NCBI RefSeq assembly: GCF_040813715.1 | Contig: NZ_JBFOCH010000007.1 | Origin: Mesorhizobium_K marinum | GTDB lineage: Bacteria > Pseudomonadota > Alphaproteobacteria > Rhizobiales > Rhizobiaceae | Direction: 5' to 3' (one strand) | DNA length: 64,000 bases | Shown here: in pieces, positions 41,623-50,015 of the stretch | Layout of the letters: each line of letters begins with the position of its first letter | How positions within the stretch are numbered: the stretch's first letter is position 1 | Translations under genes and position numbers: made by a program | The notes under the pieces: generated by a model | Seen by the model: only the letters and a program-made list of their open reading frames with translations | Databases searched by the model: none | Told to the model about the DNA's origin: nothing

Positions 41623-43256
41623 TTGAGCTACAAGGCGATCTACACCTACGCCTGGGATCTGGCGGAAACCGGCGTCGCCGCGGCCACCGCGGAGTTCCGT
41701 GATCTCGGGCTGGACACGGTGACGATCGCCGGCAGCTATCACGCCGGCAAGTTCATGCGTCCGCACGGCAAGGCTGGCAAGGTCTTCTTCCCCGACGACG
41801 GCACCGTCTATTTCAACGCCGATCCCTCGCGCTACGGCGCGATCAAGCCGGTGCCCAACGGGCCGCTCGGCGAACGCGACATGCTGCGCGAGCTGACCGA
41901 TGACGGCAGCATGGCGGTCAATGTCTGGCTCGTGCTACTGCACAATACGCGTCTCGGCATGGTTCACCCGCAAGCGGTCGTCCGCAATGCCTTCGACGAT
42001 CCCTATTTNGCCGGCAGCTATCACGCCGGCAAGTTCATGCGTCCGCACGGCAAGGCTGGCAAGGTCTTCTTCCCCGACGACGGCACCGTCTATTTCAACG
42101 CCGATCCCTCGCGCTACGGCGCGATCAAGCCGGTGCCCAACGGGCCGCTCGGCGAACGCGACATGCTGCGCGAGCTGACCGATGACGGCAGCATGGCGGT
42201 CAATGTCTGGCTCGTGCTACTGCACAATACGCGTCTCGGCATGGTTCACCCGCAAGCGGTCGTCCGCAATGCCTTCGACGATCCCTATTTCTACAATCTC
42301 TGCCCCTCGTCGCCCGATGCGCGCGCCTACGCGGTCGGCCTCGCCAGGGACGTCACGGAGAATTATCCCGTGCGCGNNNCTGGCTCGTGCTACTGCACAA
42401 TACGCGTCTCGGCATGGTTCACCCGCAAGCGGTCGTCCGCAATGCCTTCGACGATCCCTATTTCTACAATCTCTGCCCCTCGTCGCCCGATGCGCGCGCC
42501 TACGCGGTCGGCCTCGCCAGGGACGTCACGGAGAATTATCCCGTGCGCGGCATTTCCGTGGAGGCGCCCGGCTTCACGCCCTACGCGCATGGCTATCATC
42601 ACGAGTTCGCGCTGATGAAGTCGAACGTCTGGCTGGAGAACATGCTTGGCCTCTGCTTCTGCAGCCACTGCGTTGCCGGGGCGGAGAAGGCCGGAATCGA
42701 AGCCCGTCGCTTCAAGGCGGAGGTCGCCGGCGACGTCGCGGCCTATCTCGACAGCGATATCGACTATCCCGCCGACATGGCCGAGGCGTTCTGGCGGGCG
42801 GATGTCGCAACCAATGTAGACCTGCGCCGATATCTCGATTTCCGCAGCGGCGTCGTCACGTCGCTTATCGCCGAGATCCGCTCCGCCGTCCGCAAGGACG
42901 CCGAGGTCGCGGTGATCCCATCCGTCGCGCGGCCGACGGGCGGCGCCTGGTACGAGGGCAGCGACCTCGCCGCCATTGCCGACACCGCCGGCATTGTCGA
43001 AGCCTGTTTCTACGAACCCAGCGCGATGCGGGTGAAGGCCGACCTGTTCGACATCAGGCGACGGCTGAAGGGCAAGGGGACGCTGCGCGGCATCCTGCGC
43101 CCGTCGCATCCCGACCTTGCGAGCAAGGGCGAGTTCCTGGAAGCGATCGCTGCCTTGGGCGAAGGCGGCGTGGAAGATCTCGCCTTCTACAATTGGGGTC
43201 ATCTTCGGCGGGCGAACCTCGCCTGGATCGGCGATGCCTTGCGGGGGACGATATGA
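41623..43256 (+). CDS. Unrecognised TIM-barrel-like protein, split by two assembly joins
   Basis: Removing the duplicates (keep 41623-42008, 42291-42376, 42550-43256) gives one 392-aa frame starting with MSYKAIYTYAWDLAETGVAAATAEFRDLGLDTVTIAGSYHAGKFMRPHG-type sequence. The start is TTG 41623 with a perfect AGGAGG upstream; no in-frame ATG fits. Segments GISVEAPGFTPYAHGYHHEF, CFCSHCVAGAEKAGI and FYNWGHLRRANLAWIGDAL suggest a glycoside-hydrolase-like (beta/alpha)8 barrel with a CxxC pair, but I cannot place it in a known family. It overlaps the SDR start by four bases, so it belongs to the operon. Confidence 0.7.
41728..42290. repeat. Unmerged contig ends, first join of the barrel-protein gene
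   Basis: 41728-42008 and 42010-42290 are the same 281 bases, with no difference that I could see, around the n at 42009. Confidence 0.92.
42207..42549. repeat. Unmerged contig ends, second join of the barrel-protein gene
   Basis: 42207-42376 and 42380-42549 are the same 170 bases around nnn at 42377-42379. Together with the first join the same DNA is seen three times. Confidence 0.92.
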
Positions 43257-44032
43257 GCGGCCAGTTTTCGGGAAAGACCGTCGCCATTACCGGTGCCGCT
43301 GGCGGCATCGGACAATGGCTCTGCCGCTTCTTCGGCCAGGAAGGCGCCAGCATCGCCGCGCTCGACTGCAGCGACAAGGTGCACGCCTTGGCCGATACGC
43401 TCGGCCGCGACGGCATGAAGGCGACAGCGGCAGTGGCCGACATCGCGCGGGCTGACGAGGTGGCAGCCGCCTTCGCGCGCTTCGGCGACGTGCATCTGCT
43501 GATCAACAATGCCGGCGTATCGCGCCATCCGACGCTGGCCGCCACCGACCCGGCCGGCTGGGAGGCGGACATGGCGTCGAACCTGAACGGCGCTTATGCC
43601 TGCGCCCATGCGGTGCTGCCGCAGATGGTGGCACGCCGGTCCGGCAACATCGTCAATGTGGGTTCGGTCAACGGCCTCTCGGCGCTCGGCGACCCCGCCT
43701 ACAGCGCGGCCAAGGCAGGCATGATCGCCATGACCAGGTCGCTGGCGCAGGAGTACGGCCGCTATGGAATCCGCGCCAACTGCGTGATGCCTGGCACCGT
43801 GCGCACGCCGATCTGGGATGAACGCAAGGCCAAGGACCCGAACGTGTTGAAGCAACTCGAGCGCTGGTATCCGCTCGGCCGCATCGTCGAGCCCGAGGAG
43901 GTTGCCCGCGTCATCGCCTTCCTCGCTTCGGACGCCGCAAGCGCGGTGACGGGCGCCGCCATCCCGGTCGACTGCGGACTGACCGCCGGCAACATCGTCA
44001 TGGCGCGGGAGCTGACGCTCGAGGATTTCTAG
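43253..44032 (+). CDS. Short-chain dehydrogenase (SDR)
   Basis: A 259-aa classical SDR: TGAAGGIGQW cofactor motif, Asp after strand 2 (ALDCSDK) pointing to NAD, NNAGVSRH, catalytic Ser in GSVNGLSALG and YSAAKAGMIA (Tyr-x-x-x-Lys). C-terminal VTGAAIPVDCGLTAGN. Its start overlaps the stop of the barrel protein (ATGA). It is the second NAD-type dehydrogenase of the array. Confidence 0.92.
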   Translation: MSGQFSGKTVAITGAAGGIGQWLCRFFGQEGASIAALDCSDKVHALADTLGRDGMKATAAVADIARADEVAAAFARFGDVHLLINNAGVSRHPTLAATDPAGWEADMASNLNGAYACAHAVLPQMVARRSGNIVNVGSVNGLSALGDPAYSAAKAGMIAMTRSLAQEYGRYGIRANCVMPGTVRTPIWDERKAKDPNVLKQLERWYPLGRIVEPEEVARVIAFLASDAASAVTGAAIPVDCGLTAGNIVMARELTLEDF

Positions 44033-44049
44033 TTCCCAGGGGAGGTGAC

Positions 44050-45051
44050 ATGGAACGTTTGCGCATCGGTGTAATCGGACTTGGCTGGTTCGGCGAAATC
44101 CATGCCGAAACCATAGCGGGCGTACCCAACCTGGAACTCGCGGCGCTCTGCACGCGCACGCCCGACAGGCTCGCCGCGATGGGCGAGAAGTTCGGCGTGA
44201 AGAAACTCTACCGCGACTACAACGACCTGCTGGCCGATCCGGACATCGACGCAGTTTCGATCTGCACGATGTGGGACCAGCATCGCGAGCCGGCCGTTGC
44301 CGCACTCAAGGCCGGCAAGCATGTGTTTCTCGAGAAGCCGATCGCCTCGTCCGTCGAGGACGGCCGCGCGATCACCGCGGCATCGAAGGGAGCGAAGGGC
44401 ATCCTCTTCATCGGTCATGTCGTCCGCTTCAACCCCCGCTATCGGATGGCCAAGCAGGCGATCGACGAAGGACGGATCGGCAAGATCGTTGCCATGTCGT
44501 CGCGGCGCAACATCCCGGCGGCGTGGACGCCGACCATCCTCAACAAGATCGGCCCGATCGTCGGCGACGCCATCCACGACACCGACATCATGCTCTGGTT
44601 CGCCGGCGACAGGATCGTCTCGGCCTATGCCCAGACGACCGACGTGCGCGGCCTCAAGCATCCCGACATCGGCCAGACGATGTTCCGCTTCGCCGGCGGT
44701 GCCACCGCGACGCTGGAAACGGTGTGGTGCATGCCCGAAAAGACGCCGTTCGACATCGACGAGCGCATGTCGATCATCGGCACCGAGGGCATCATCCAGG
44801 TCCAGGACACGTTCCCCAATCTCGGCATCGTCGACGGCAACAGGCTGCATTCGCCAGACACCACCTACTGGCCGATGTTCAACGGTGTGCGCGGTGGCGC
44901 CCTGCGCGAGGAGTTCAACTATTTCGCCGACTGCGCGATCAACGGGAAGCCGGTCACGATCGGCACCCCGGAAGATGCGACCGCCGCGCTCCAAGCCACG
45001 CTCGCCGCCGAGGAATCGGCGCGCACCGGCGACGTCGTGAGGATCGCGTGA
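44050..45051 (+). CDS. Gfo/Idh/MocA-family dehydrogenase
   Basis: A 333-aa enzyme, second of this family in the array. NAD fold IGVIGLGWFGEIHAETIAGVPNLELAALCTR, the EKPIASS motif (HVFLEKPIASSVEDGR), and DAIHDTDIMLWFAGD as the catalytic Asp/His region. Start ATG 44050 with GGGGAGG upstream. It is only distantly similar to the first Gfo/Idh/MocA protein, so the two probably act at different steps. It overlaps the next gene (TGATG). Confidence 0.92.
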   Translation: MERLRIGVIGLGWFGEIHAETIAGVPNLELAALCTRTPDRLAAMGEKFGVKKLYRDYNDLLADPDIDAVSICTMWDQHREPAVAALKAGKHVFLEKPIASSVEDGRAITAASKGAKGILFIGHVVRFNPRYRMAKQAIDEGRIGKIVAMSSRRNIPAAWTPTILNKIGPIVGDAIHDTDIMLWFAGDRIVSAYAQTTDVRGLKHPDIGQTMFRFAGGATATLETVWCMPEKTPFDIDERMSIIGTEGIIQVQDTFPNLGIVDGNRLHSPDTTYWPMFNGVRGGALREEFNYFADCAINGKPVTIGTPEDATAALQATLAAEESARTGDVVRIA

Positions 45052-45404
45052 TGGCGGAGCCCGATTTCGTCTTCGATCATGTCGGCATCATGACGACCGA
45101 AGTGCAGCCGCAGGAGGACTGGGTCGAAGCCTCGAAGATCTGGGTCACCAACCCGCGCAACCATCCGGAGCACATCGAATTCCTGCGCTACCGCGACGAT
45201 TCCACCGTGCCGGATGCAGTGCGCTACAACCCGCATGTCGCCTTCCGGGTCAAGGACCTGAGGCCGCATCTCGAGGCCGAAGGCGTCGAGATCCTGATAC
45301 CGCCCTTCACGGTCGGCGATTTCCTCGAGGTCGTTTTCGTGCGCAAGCACGGCATGGTTTTCGAGTATATGCGCTATCTTAAGGACGGCTGGTTCGGTAA
45401 CTAG
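45051..45404 (+). CDS. Glyoxalase/VOC-like protein
   Basis: A 117-aa protein: FDHVGIMTTEVQPQEDWVEASKIWVT, EHIEFLRYRDDSTVP, NPHVAFRVKDLRPHLEAEGVEIL and VVFVRKHGMVFEYMRYLKDG. The His/Glu placement (DHVGI, HVAFRV, FEYMR) is that of the vicinal-oxygen-chelate fold, as in lactoylglutathione lyases and epimerases. A metal-dependent isomerase or epimerase of the pathway intermediate would fit. Start coupled to the upstream dehydrogenase by TGATG. Confidence 0.75.
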   Translation: MAEPDFVFDHVGIMTTEVQPQEDWVEASKIWVTNPRNHPEHIEFLRYRDDSTVPDAVRYNPHVAFRVKDLRPHLEAEGVEILIPPFTVGDFLEVVFVRKHGMVFEYMRYLKDGWFGN

Positions 45405-45460
45405 GAAGCCGCGTCCGCGCGGCTCGTCGCCGGCCCGCTTTGTGACAGGATCGAACCCCC

Positions 45461-46722
45461 ATGACTGAACTGCCCGAGGCCGTGCGTTCGCGGCTCCAGC
45501 CCGTCAACCGGACCCTTGAAACGCTGGAGACGCCGGCCGTTCTCATCGACGCCGACGTCGCCGACGCGAACCTGCGCCGGTGGCAGGAACGCTGCGACGC
45601 AGCCGGCCTCCTCAACCGGCCGCACATCAAGACGCACCGAAGCGTCGCATGGGCGTTGCGCCAGGTCGAACTCGGCGCAAAGGGGATCACCGTCCAGACC
45701 GTCGGCGAGGCTGAGGTGATGGCGGATGCCGGCATCAGGGACCTGTTCCTGACCACCATGACGTTCGGCGCGGCAAAGCTCGCCCGACTGGGCGAGGTGG
45801 CCAAGCGAACCAAGCTTGCCGTCGTTGCAGACAGCCAGGAGGCGGTCGACGCCGTTGCCGGCGCCGCGAAGGCGGCGGGCGCGCGCATTCGCGTGCTCGT
45901 CGAGATCGAGTCGGGGGCCGGGCGGTGCGGCCTCGCTGACCCGGCCGACATCGCCGGTCTGGCCAAGCACATCGCCGCAAGCGAGGGGTTGAGCTTCGGC
46001 GGCCTGATGACCTATCCGGCGGCGGGCAAACGCCTGCAGGGCGAGCAGGTCCTTCAGGCAACGATCGAAGCTTGCGCGGCCGCTGGTCTGGATGTGCCGG
46101 TCGTTTCGTCCGGCGGCAGCCCGGACATGTGGAAGGACGACGGCTTGGCGCCGGTGACCGAGTACCGCGCCGGCACCTACATCTACAACGATCGGGCGCT
46201 GCTCTCGCGTGACACCGCGACACCCGAGCAGTGCGCGATGACAGTGCTGGCGACCGTCGTCAGCCGGCCGACCGCCGAGCGCGCGATCATCGACGCCGGC
46301 TCGAAGGCTCTCACGTCGGATCTGCTCGGCCTGAACGGCCACGGCCAGATTCTGGAGCATCCGGAAGCCGTCATCTATGCGCTCAACGAGGAGCACGGAA
46401 TGGTCGACGTGTCCGGCTGCGCCGTCCCGCCGAAGGTGGGCGACCGGATCCACGTCCTGCCCNGCTCACCTCGGATCTGCTTGGCCTGAACGGCCACGGC
46501 CAGATTCTGGAGCATCCGGAAGCCGTGATCTACGCGCTCAACGAGGAGCACGGAATGGTCGACGTCTCCGGCTGCGCCGTCCCGCCGAAGGTGGGCGACC
46601 GGATCCACGTCCTGCCCAATCACACCTGCGTGGTCACCAACCTGTTCGATCGCATGTATGTGGTCAACGACGGCAAGCTTGCCGGCGCCTTGCCCGTCGA
46701 GGCGCGAGGCAAATCGATTTGA
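45461..46722 (+). CDS. D-threonine aldolase/D-serine dehydratase-like PLP enzyme, split by assembly joins
   Basis: Keeping 45461-46462 and 46618-46722 gives a 368-aa protein. N-terminal alanine-racemase-like barrel with the PLP lysine in NRPHIKTHRSVAWAL, then VQTVGEAEVMADAGI, VLVEIESGAGRCG and SSGGSPDMW, and a C-terminal domain with the zinc-type motif HGMVDVSGCAVPPKVGDRIHVLPNHTCVVTNLFD (His and Cys as in DSD1/D-threonine aldolase). The enzyme would cleave or dehydrate a D-beta-hydroxy amino acid. The same 3' end is repeated down to 46985 by the joins. Confidence 0.85.
46310..46617. repeat. Unmerged contig ends within the D-threonine-aldolase-like gene
   Basis: 46310-46462 and 46465-46617 are the same 153 bases with a few silent changes, around the n at 46463. 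Confidence 0.9.
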
Positions 46723-47032
46723 AAAGGAAAAGATATGACGAGACAGCATTTCGGTACCTCCCATGTTCNTCTGGAGCATCCGGAAGCCGTCATCTATGCG
46801 CTCAACGAGGAGCACGGAATGGTCGACGTCTCCGGCTGCGCCGTCCCGCCGAAGGTGGGCGACCGGATCCACGTCCTGCCCAATCACACCTGCGTGGTCA
46901 CCAACCTGTTCGATCGCATGTATGTGGTCAACGACGGCAAGCTTGCCGGCGCCTTGCCCGTCGAGGCGCGAGGCAAATCGATCTGAAAAGGAAAAGATAT
47001 GACGAGACAGCATTTCGGTACCTCCCATGTTC
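46506..47032. repeat. Unmerged contig ends across the aldolase 3' end and ridA start
   Basis: 46506-46768 and 46770-47032 are the same 263 bases with a few differences, around the n at 46769. It contains the end of the PLP-enzyme gene and the first 34 bases of ridA. Confidence 0.92.
46735..46768 (+). pseudogene. Artefactual 5' fragment of ridA
   Basis: MTRQHFGTSHV, cut by the n at 46769; identical to the start of the complete gene at 46999. A product of the scaffold join, not a second gene. Confidence 0.9.
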
Positions 47033-47364
47033 CGCTCTCTCCGGCCGTGCGCGCCGGCGACTACGTCTTCGTGTCCGGGCAGGTTCCCGTCGACAGGGAT
47101 GGCAAGATCGTCGAAGGCGGCGTCGGCCCGCAGACCAGGAAGGTGCTCGAGAACATTTCCGCCGCGCTTGCGCTGGCGGGCTGCGAACTGTCCGACGTCG
47201 TGAAGACGACGGTCTGGCTGAAGCGCGCGGAAGATTTCGCCGAGTTCAACGCCGCCTACGGGCCGTTCTTCCCCAAGGATCAGCCGGCGCGGTCGACCGC
47301 CGAGTCGCGTTTGATGATCGACATCCTGGTTGAGATCGAGGCCGTGGCCTACAAGCCGTTGTAG
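46999..47364 (+). CDS. RidA-family enamine/imine deaminase
   Basis: A 121-aa RidA/YjgF protein: VRAGDYVFVSGQVPVDRDGKIVEGGVGPQTRKVLENISAALALAGCELSDVVKTTVWLK and the Arg-containing PARSTAESRL (the substrate-binding arginine), then IEIEAVA. RidA proteins hydrolyse reactive enamines/imines made by PLP enzymes, which fits the gene before it. It is the last gene of the array. AAAAGGAAAAG lies before the ATG. Confidence 0.92.
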   Translation: MTRQHFGTSHVPLSPAVRAGDYVFVSGQVPVDRDGKIVEGGVGPQTRKVLENISAALALAGCELSDVVKTTVWLKRAEDFAEFNAAYGPFFPKDQPARSTAESRLMIDILVEIEAVAYKPL

Positions 47365-47525
47365 GCGATCGGCAGACACCCGGAGGTCGAAGCGGCCTCC
47401 GGAGGAGTGCCGCCGGGGTGGCTGATCGCCACCTCGAAAGGCGAACTGCCTGCAAACCTCATCCTCGACCTGAGTGGCGGTCCTCGGCGTTGCCGATGGC
47501 CGTCGCAATCTTTTTTGGCTTACAC

Positions 47526-47551
47526 TTGCATTTTTTTGCAATCATTATATC
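47526..47551 (+). promoter_or_regulatory. Promoter/operator candidate of the sulfur module
   Basis: TTGC (47526-47529), eight bases, GCAA (47538-47541) form an inverted repeat, followed by TATATC (47546-47551) as a possible -10 element, in a short AT-rich island (47506-47575) that contrasts with the GC-rich surroundings. A BigR/SqrR-type repressor encoded just downstream may bind here; motif assignment is tentative. Confidence 0.4.
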
Positions 47552-47578
47552 TTAATCGAAGAAACAAGGGAGCCACGC

Positions 47579-47782
47579 ATGACCAGGAACGTCGGAAGCG
47601 CTGATCGCATCGTCAGGATCGTCGTCGGAATAGCCCTCCTTTCGCTCGTCTTCCTTCTTGAAGGCAGTGTGCGCTGGTGGGGTCTGGTCGGCCTCGTGCC
47701 GCTGTTGACCGGCCTCGCGTCCAGTTGCCCGCTCTATTCGATCGCGGGCATCAACACCTGCCCGGCGGTGAGCGGAAAGTGA
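47579..47782 (+). CDS. DUF2892 small membrane protein
   Basis: A 67-aa protein: MTRNVGSADRIVRIVVGIALLSLVFLL is the first hydrophobic segment, WWGLVGLVPLLTGLASSCPLYSIAGINTC the second, with the Cys-Pro-Leu-Tyr and Cys motif of DUF2892 (YgaP-like membrane part). Such proteins accompany rhodaneses and sulfide-oxidation genes. RBS AGGGAG. The stop overlaps the repressor start (GTGA). Confidence 0.9.
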   Translation: MTRNVGSADRIVRIVVGIALLSLVFLLEGSVRWWGLVGLVPLLTGLASSCPLYSIAGINTCPAVSGK

Positions 47783-48201
47783 ACCTTCGCGAGACGGTCC
47801 ACACCGAAGGCGGGCAGGATGCCTCGCGGCGGCAGCCGCCGGGGCAGCCGGTTCCGCTGGATCCGCCAGCGGACGCCGCCGCCATGAAGGCCAATGTCGA
47901 CGAGGCGTCGGGCTTTCTGAAGAAGCTCGCGAACCCCGACCGGCTCCTGGTCGCATGCGCGCTGATCGACGGCGAGCGCTCGGTGCGCGAGCTGGAGGAG
48001 CTGCTGGGCATCCGCCAGCCCGGCCTGTCGCAGCAGATCGCCGAGCTCAGGGCTGCCGGCCTGATCGTCGGCCGCAAGGAAGGCAAGCAGGTCTTCTACC
48101 GGCTCGGCGATCCGCGGGTCGAAATCTTCATCAGCACGATGCACCGGCTCTTCTGCCGGCCGCCGCAACACAAAAGCAACACGCAGAGACCGACACCATG
48201 A
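47779..48201 (+). CDS. bigR: BigR/SqrR-like ArsR-family repressor
   Basis: An ArsR-type winged-helix protein of 140 aa from GTG 47779 (overlapping the upstream stop), or 105 aa from ATG 47884, which is closer to the usual length. The core reads GFLKKLANPDRLLVACALIDGERSVRELEELLGIRQPGLSQQIAELRAAGLIVGRKEGKQVFYRL. The two cysteines, in LLVACALIDGE and MHRLFCRPP, correspond to the pair that senses persulfides in BigR and SqrR. It sits at the head of sulfur-transport and persulfide-dioxygenase genes, as expected for its regulon. Confidence 0.8.
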   Translation: MNLRETVHTEGGQDASRRQPPGQPVPLDPPADAAAMKANVDEASGFLKKLANPDRLLVACALIDGERSVRELEELLGIRQPGLSQQIAELRAAGLIVGRKEGKQVFYRLGDPRVEIFISTMHRLFCRPPQHKSNTQRPTP

Positions 48202-48626
48202 CCGAATTCACTCCATTGGCTTCGCTTGCAGGCGGAGGGCTGATCGGCCTGGCCGCCGTCCTTCTGATGGCTTTCAACGGCCGCATCGCCGGCATGTCGG
48301 GCATCCTTGGCGGCGTTATCCCGCCGCTTGCCTCCGACTGGGCCTGGCGGGCCGCCTTCCTTGTCGGCGCGATCGCAGCTCCGGCCATGATCCTCGCCTT
48401 CAGCGACTACGCCATCGGCTTCGACAGCCCCGTGCCGACCCCCTGGCTTGTCATCGGTGGCCTGATCGTCGGCGTCGGCATCACATACGGTTCCGGCTGC
48501 ACGTCGGGCCACGGCGTCTGCGGCATGGCCCGCCTGTCGCTTCGTTCGATCTGCGCGACCCTGACCTTCATGGCGTCCACCGCCGTCACCGTCTTCGTCG
48601 TCCGCCACGTTCTGGGAGGCTTCTGA
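48198..48626 (+). CDS. YeeE/YedE-family transporter, first half
   Basis: A 142-aa membrane protein with about four segments and the signature GITYGSGCTSGHGVCGMARLSLRS, whose cysteine lies in the channel of the thiosulfate importer TsuA/YeeE. The start overlaps the repressor stop (ATGA). It is half the length of YeeE; the second half is the next gene. Confidence 0.92.
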   Translation: MTEFTPLASLAGGGLIGLAAVLLMAFNGRIAGMSGILGGVIPPLASDWAWRAAFLVGAIAAPAMILAFSDYAIGFDSPVPTPWLVIGGLIVGVGITYGSGCTSGHGVCGMARLSLRSICATLTFMASTAVTVFVVRHVLGGF

Positions 48627-49069
48627 TGGCCCGCGTCCTTTCCGCTCTCGTCATCGGCCTGATCTTCGGCGCCGGCATCGCCATATCGGGCATGATCAAT
48701 CCGGCCAAGGTGCTGAACTTCTTTGATGTCGCCGGAACATGGGATCCTTCGCTCGCCTTCGTCATGGGCGGAGCGCTCGTGATCACCAGCATCGGCTACT
48801 TCCTGGTCTTCAAGCGTCCGGCTCCGGCGTTCGAGCAGAAGTTCCATCTGCCGGCCAAGAAGGAACTGGATCTTCCGCTGCTGGCCGGATCGGCGGTGTT
48901 CGGCGTCGGCTGGGGCATTGCCGGCTTCTGTCCGGGTGGGGCCATCCCCGCGCTCGGCTTGATGAAATCCGAAGCCTTCATCTTTGTCGCGGCGATGATC
49001 GCCGGCATCGTGCTGGCGCGCCTTCTGCGCCAGGCGACAAGCGCCGCCGTCGCCTCGAAACACGCCTGA
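48626..49069 (+). CDS. YeeE/YedE-family transporter, second half
   Basis: A 147-aa membrane protein with GLIFGAGIAISGMINPAKVLNFFDV and GVGWGIAGFCPGGAIPALG, the second signature with the conserved Cys of the YeeE channel. It starts at the last base of the preceding stop codon (TGATG). Together the two halves make a complete transporter for thiosulfate or related sulfur species. Confidence 0.92.
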   Translation: MARVLSALVIGLIFGAGIAISGMINPAKVLNFFDVAGTWDPSLAFVMGGALVITSIGYFLVFKRPAPAFEQKFHLPAKKELDLPLLAGSAVFGVGWGIAGFCPGGAIPALGLMKSEAFIFVAAMIAGIVLARLLRQATSAAVASKHA

Positions 49070-49084
49070 AAAGGAGCCTTTCAA

Positions 49085-49981
49085 ATGGCTGAACCGCTTC
49101 CCTTCACGCCTGATCTTTCGGTCAAGCCCGTTGTCGTCCCGTTCTTCGACCAGCCGACCAACACGATCAGCTACATAGTCAAGGATCCGGCGTCCGACGC
49201 CTGCGCGGTGGTCGATTCCGTCATGGACATCGACTACGCCGCCGGCCGCATCACCTATGACGGCGCCGACAAGATCATCGCCTACATCCGCGAACACGGC
49301 TGGAGGCTGGAATGGCTGATCGAGACCCATGTCCACGCCGATCATCTTTCGGCTGCGCCCTACATCCAGACGAAGCTTGGCGGCAAGCTGGGCATCGGCG
49401 AGAACATCACCATCGTCCAGGACACCTTCGGCAAGATTTTCAACGAGGGCACCGAGTTCCAGCGCGACGGCTCGCAGTTCGATAGGCTGTTCAAGGACGG
49501 CGACAGCTACAAGATCGGCGGCATGACGGCGCATGTCATCCATACGCCGGGCCACACGCCCGCCTGCATGACCCACTGCATCGGCGACGCCGCCTTTGTC
49601 GGCGACACGCTGTTCATGCCGGACGGCGGATCGGCCCGGGCGGACTTCCCTGGTGGCGACGCCCGCACGCTCTATCGCTCGATCCAACGCGTGCTTGCGC
49701 TGCCCGGCGAGATGCGCCTGTTCATGTGCCACGACTACGGCCCGAACGGTCGCGACATCCAGTGGGAGACTACGGTCGCCGATGAGCGCGAGCACAACAT
49801 CCATGTCGGCAAGGGCATTGGCGAGGACGAGTTCGTGAAGATGCGCGAGTCCCGCGATGCGACGCTGGACATGCCCAGGCTCATCATCCCTTCGCTGCAG
49901 GTCAACATGCGGGCGGGCCAACTCCCGCCGGCGGACGACAGCGGCAAGACGTTCCTCAAGGTGCCCGTCAACACTCTCTAG
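49085..49981 (+). CDS. Persulfide dioxygenase-like metallo-beta-lactamase-fold protein
   Basis: A 298-aa protein of the ETHE1/Blh class. Metal ligands: ETHVHADHLSA (residues about 80-90), HTPGHTPACM (His), GDTLFMPDGGSARADFPGG (Asp) and CHDYGP (His). Such enzymes oxidise glutathione persulfide to sulfite and detoxify sulfide; in the BigR operons of Agrobacterium and Xylella an enzyme of this class (Blh) is present. AAAGGAG lies before the ATG. The neighbouring SulP protein could export the sulfite or sulfate formed. Confidence 0.88.
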   Translation: MAEPLPFTPDLSVKPVVVPFFDQPTNTISYIVKDPASDACAVVDSVMDIDYAAGRITYDGADKIIAYIREHGWRLEWLIETHVHADHLSAAPYIQTKLGGKLGIGENITIVQDTFGKIFNEGTEFQRDGSQFDRLFKDGDSYKIGGMTAHVIHTPGHTPACMTHCIGDAAFVGDTLFMPDGGSARADFPGGDARTLYRSIQRVLALPGEMRLFMCHDYGPNGRDIQWETTVADEREHNIHVGKGIGEDEFVKMRESRDATLDMPRLIIPSLQVNMRAGQLPPADDSGKTFLKVPVNTL

Positions 49982-50015
49982 CGAGAGCGCCAGGGCCGTC
50001 GAAGCAAGCAGAACC

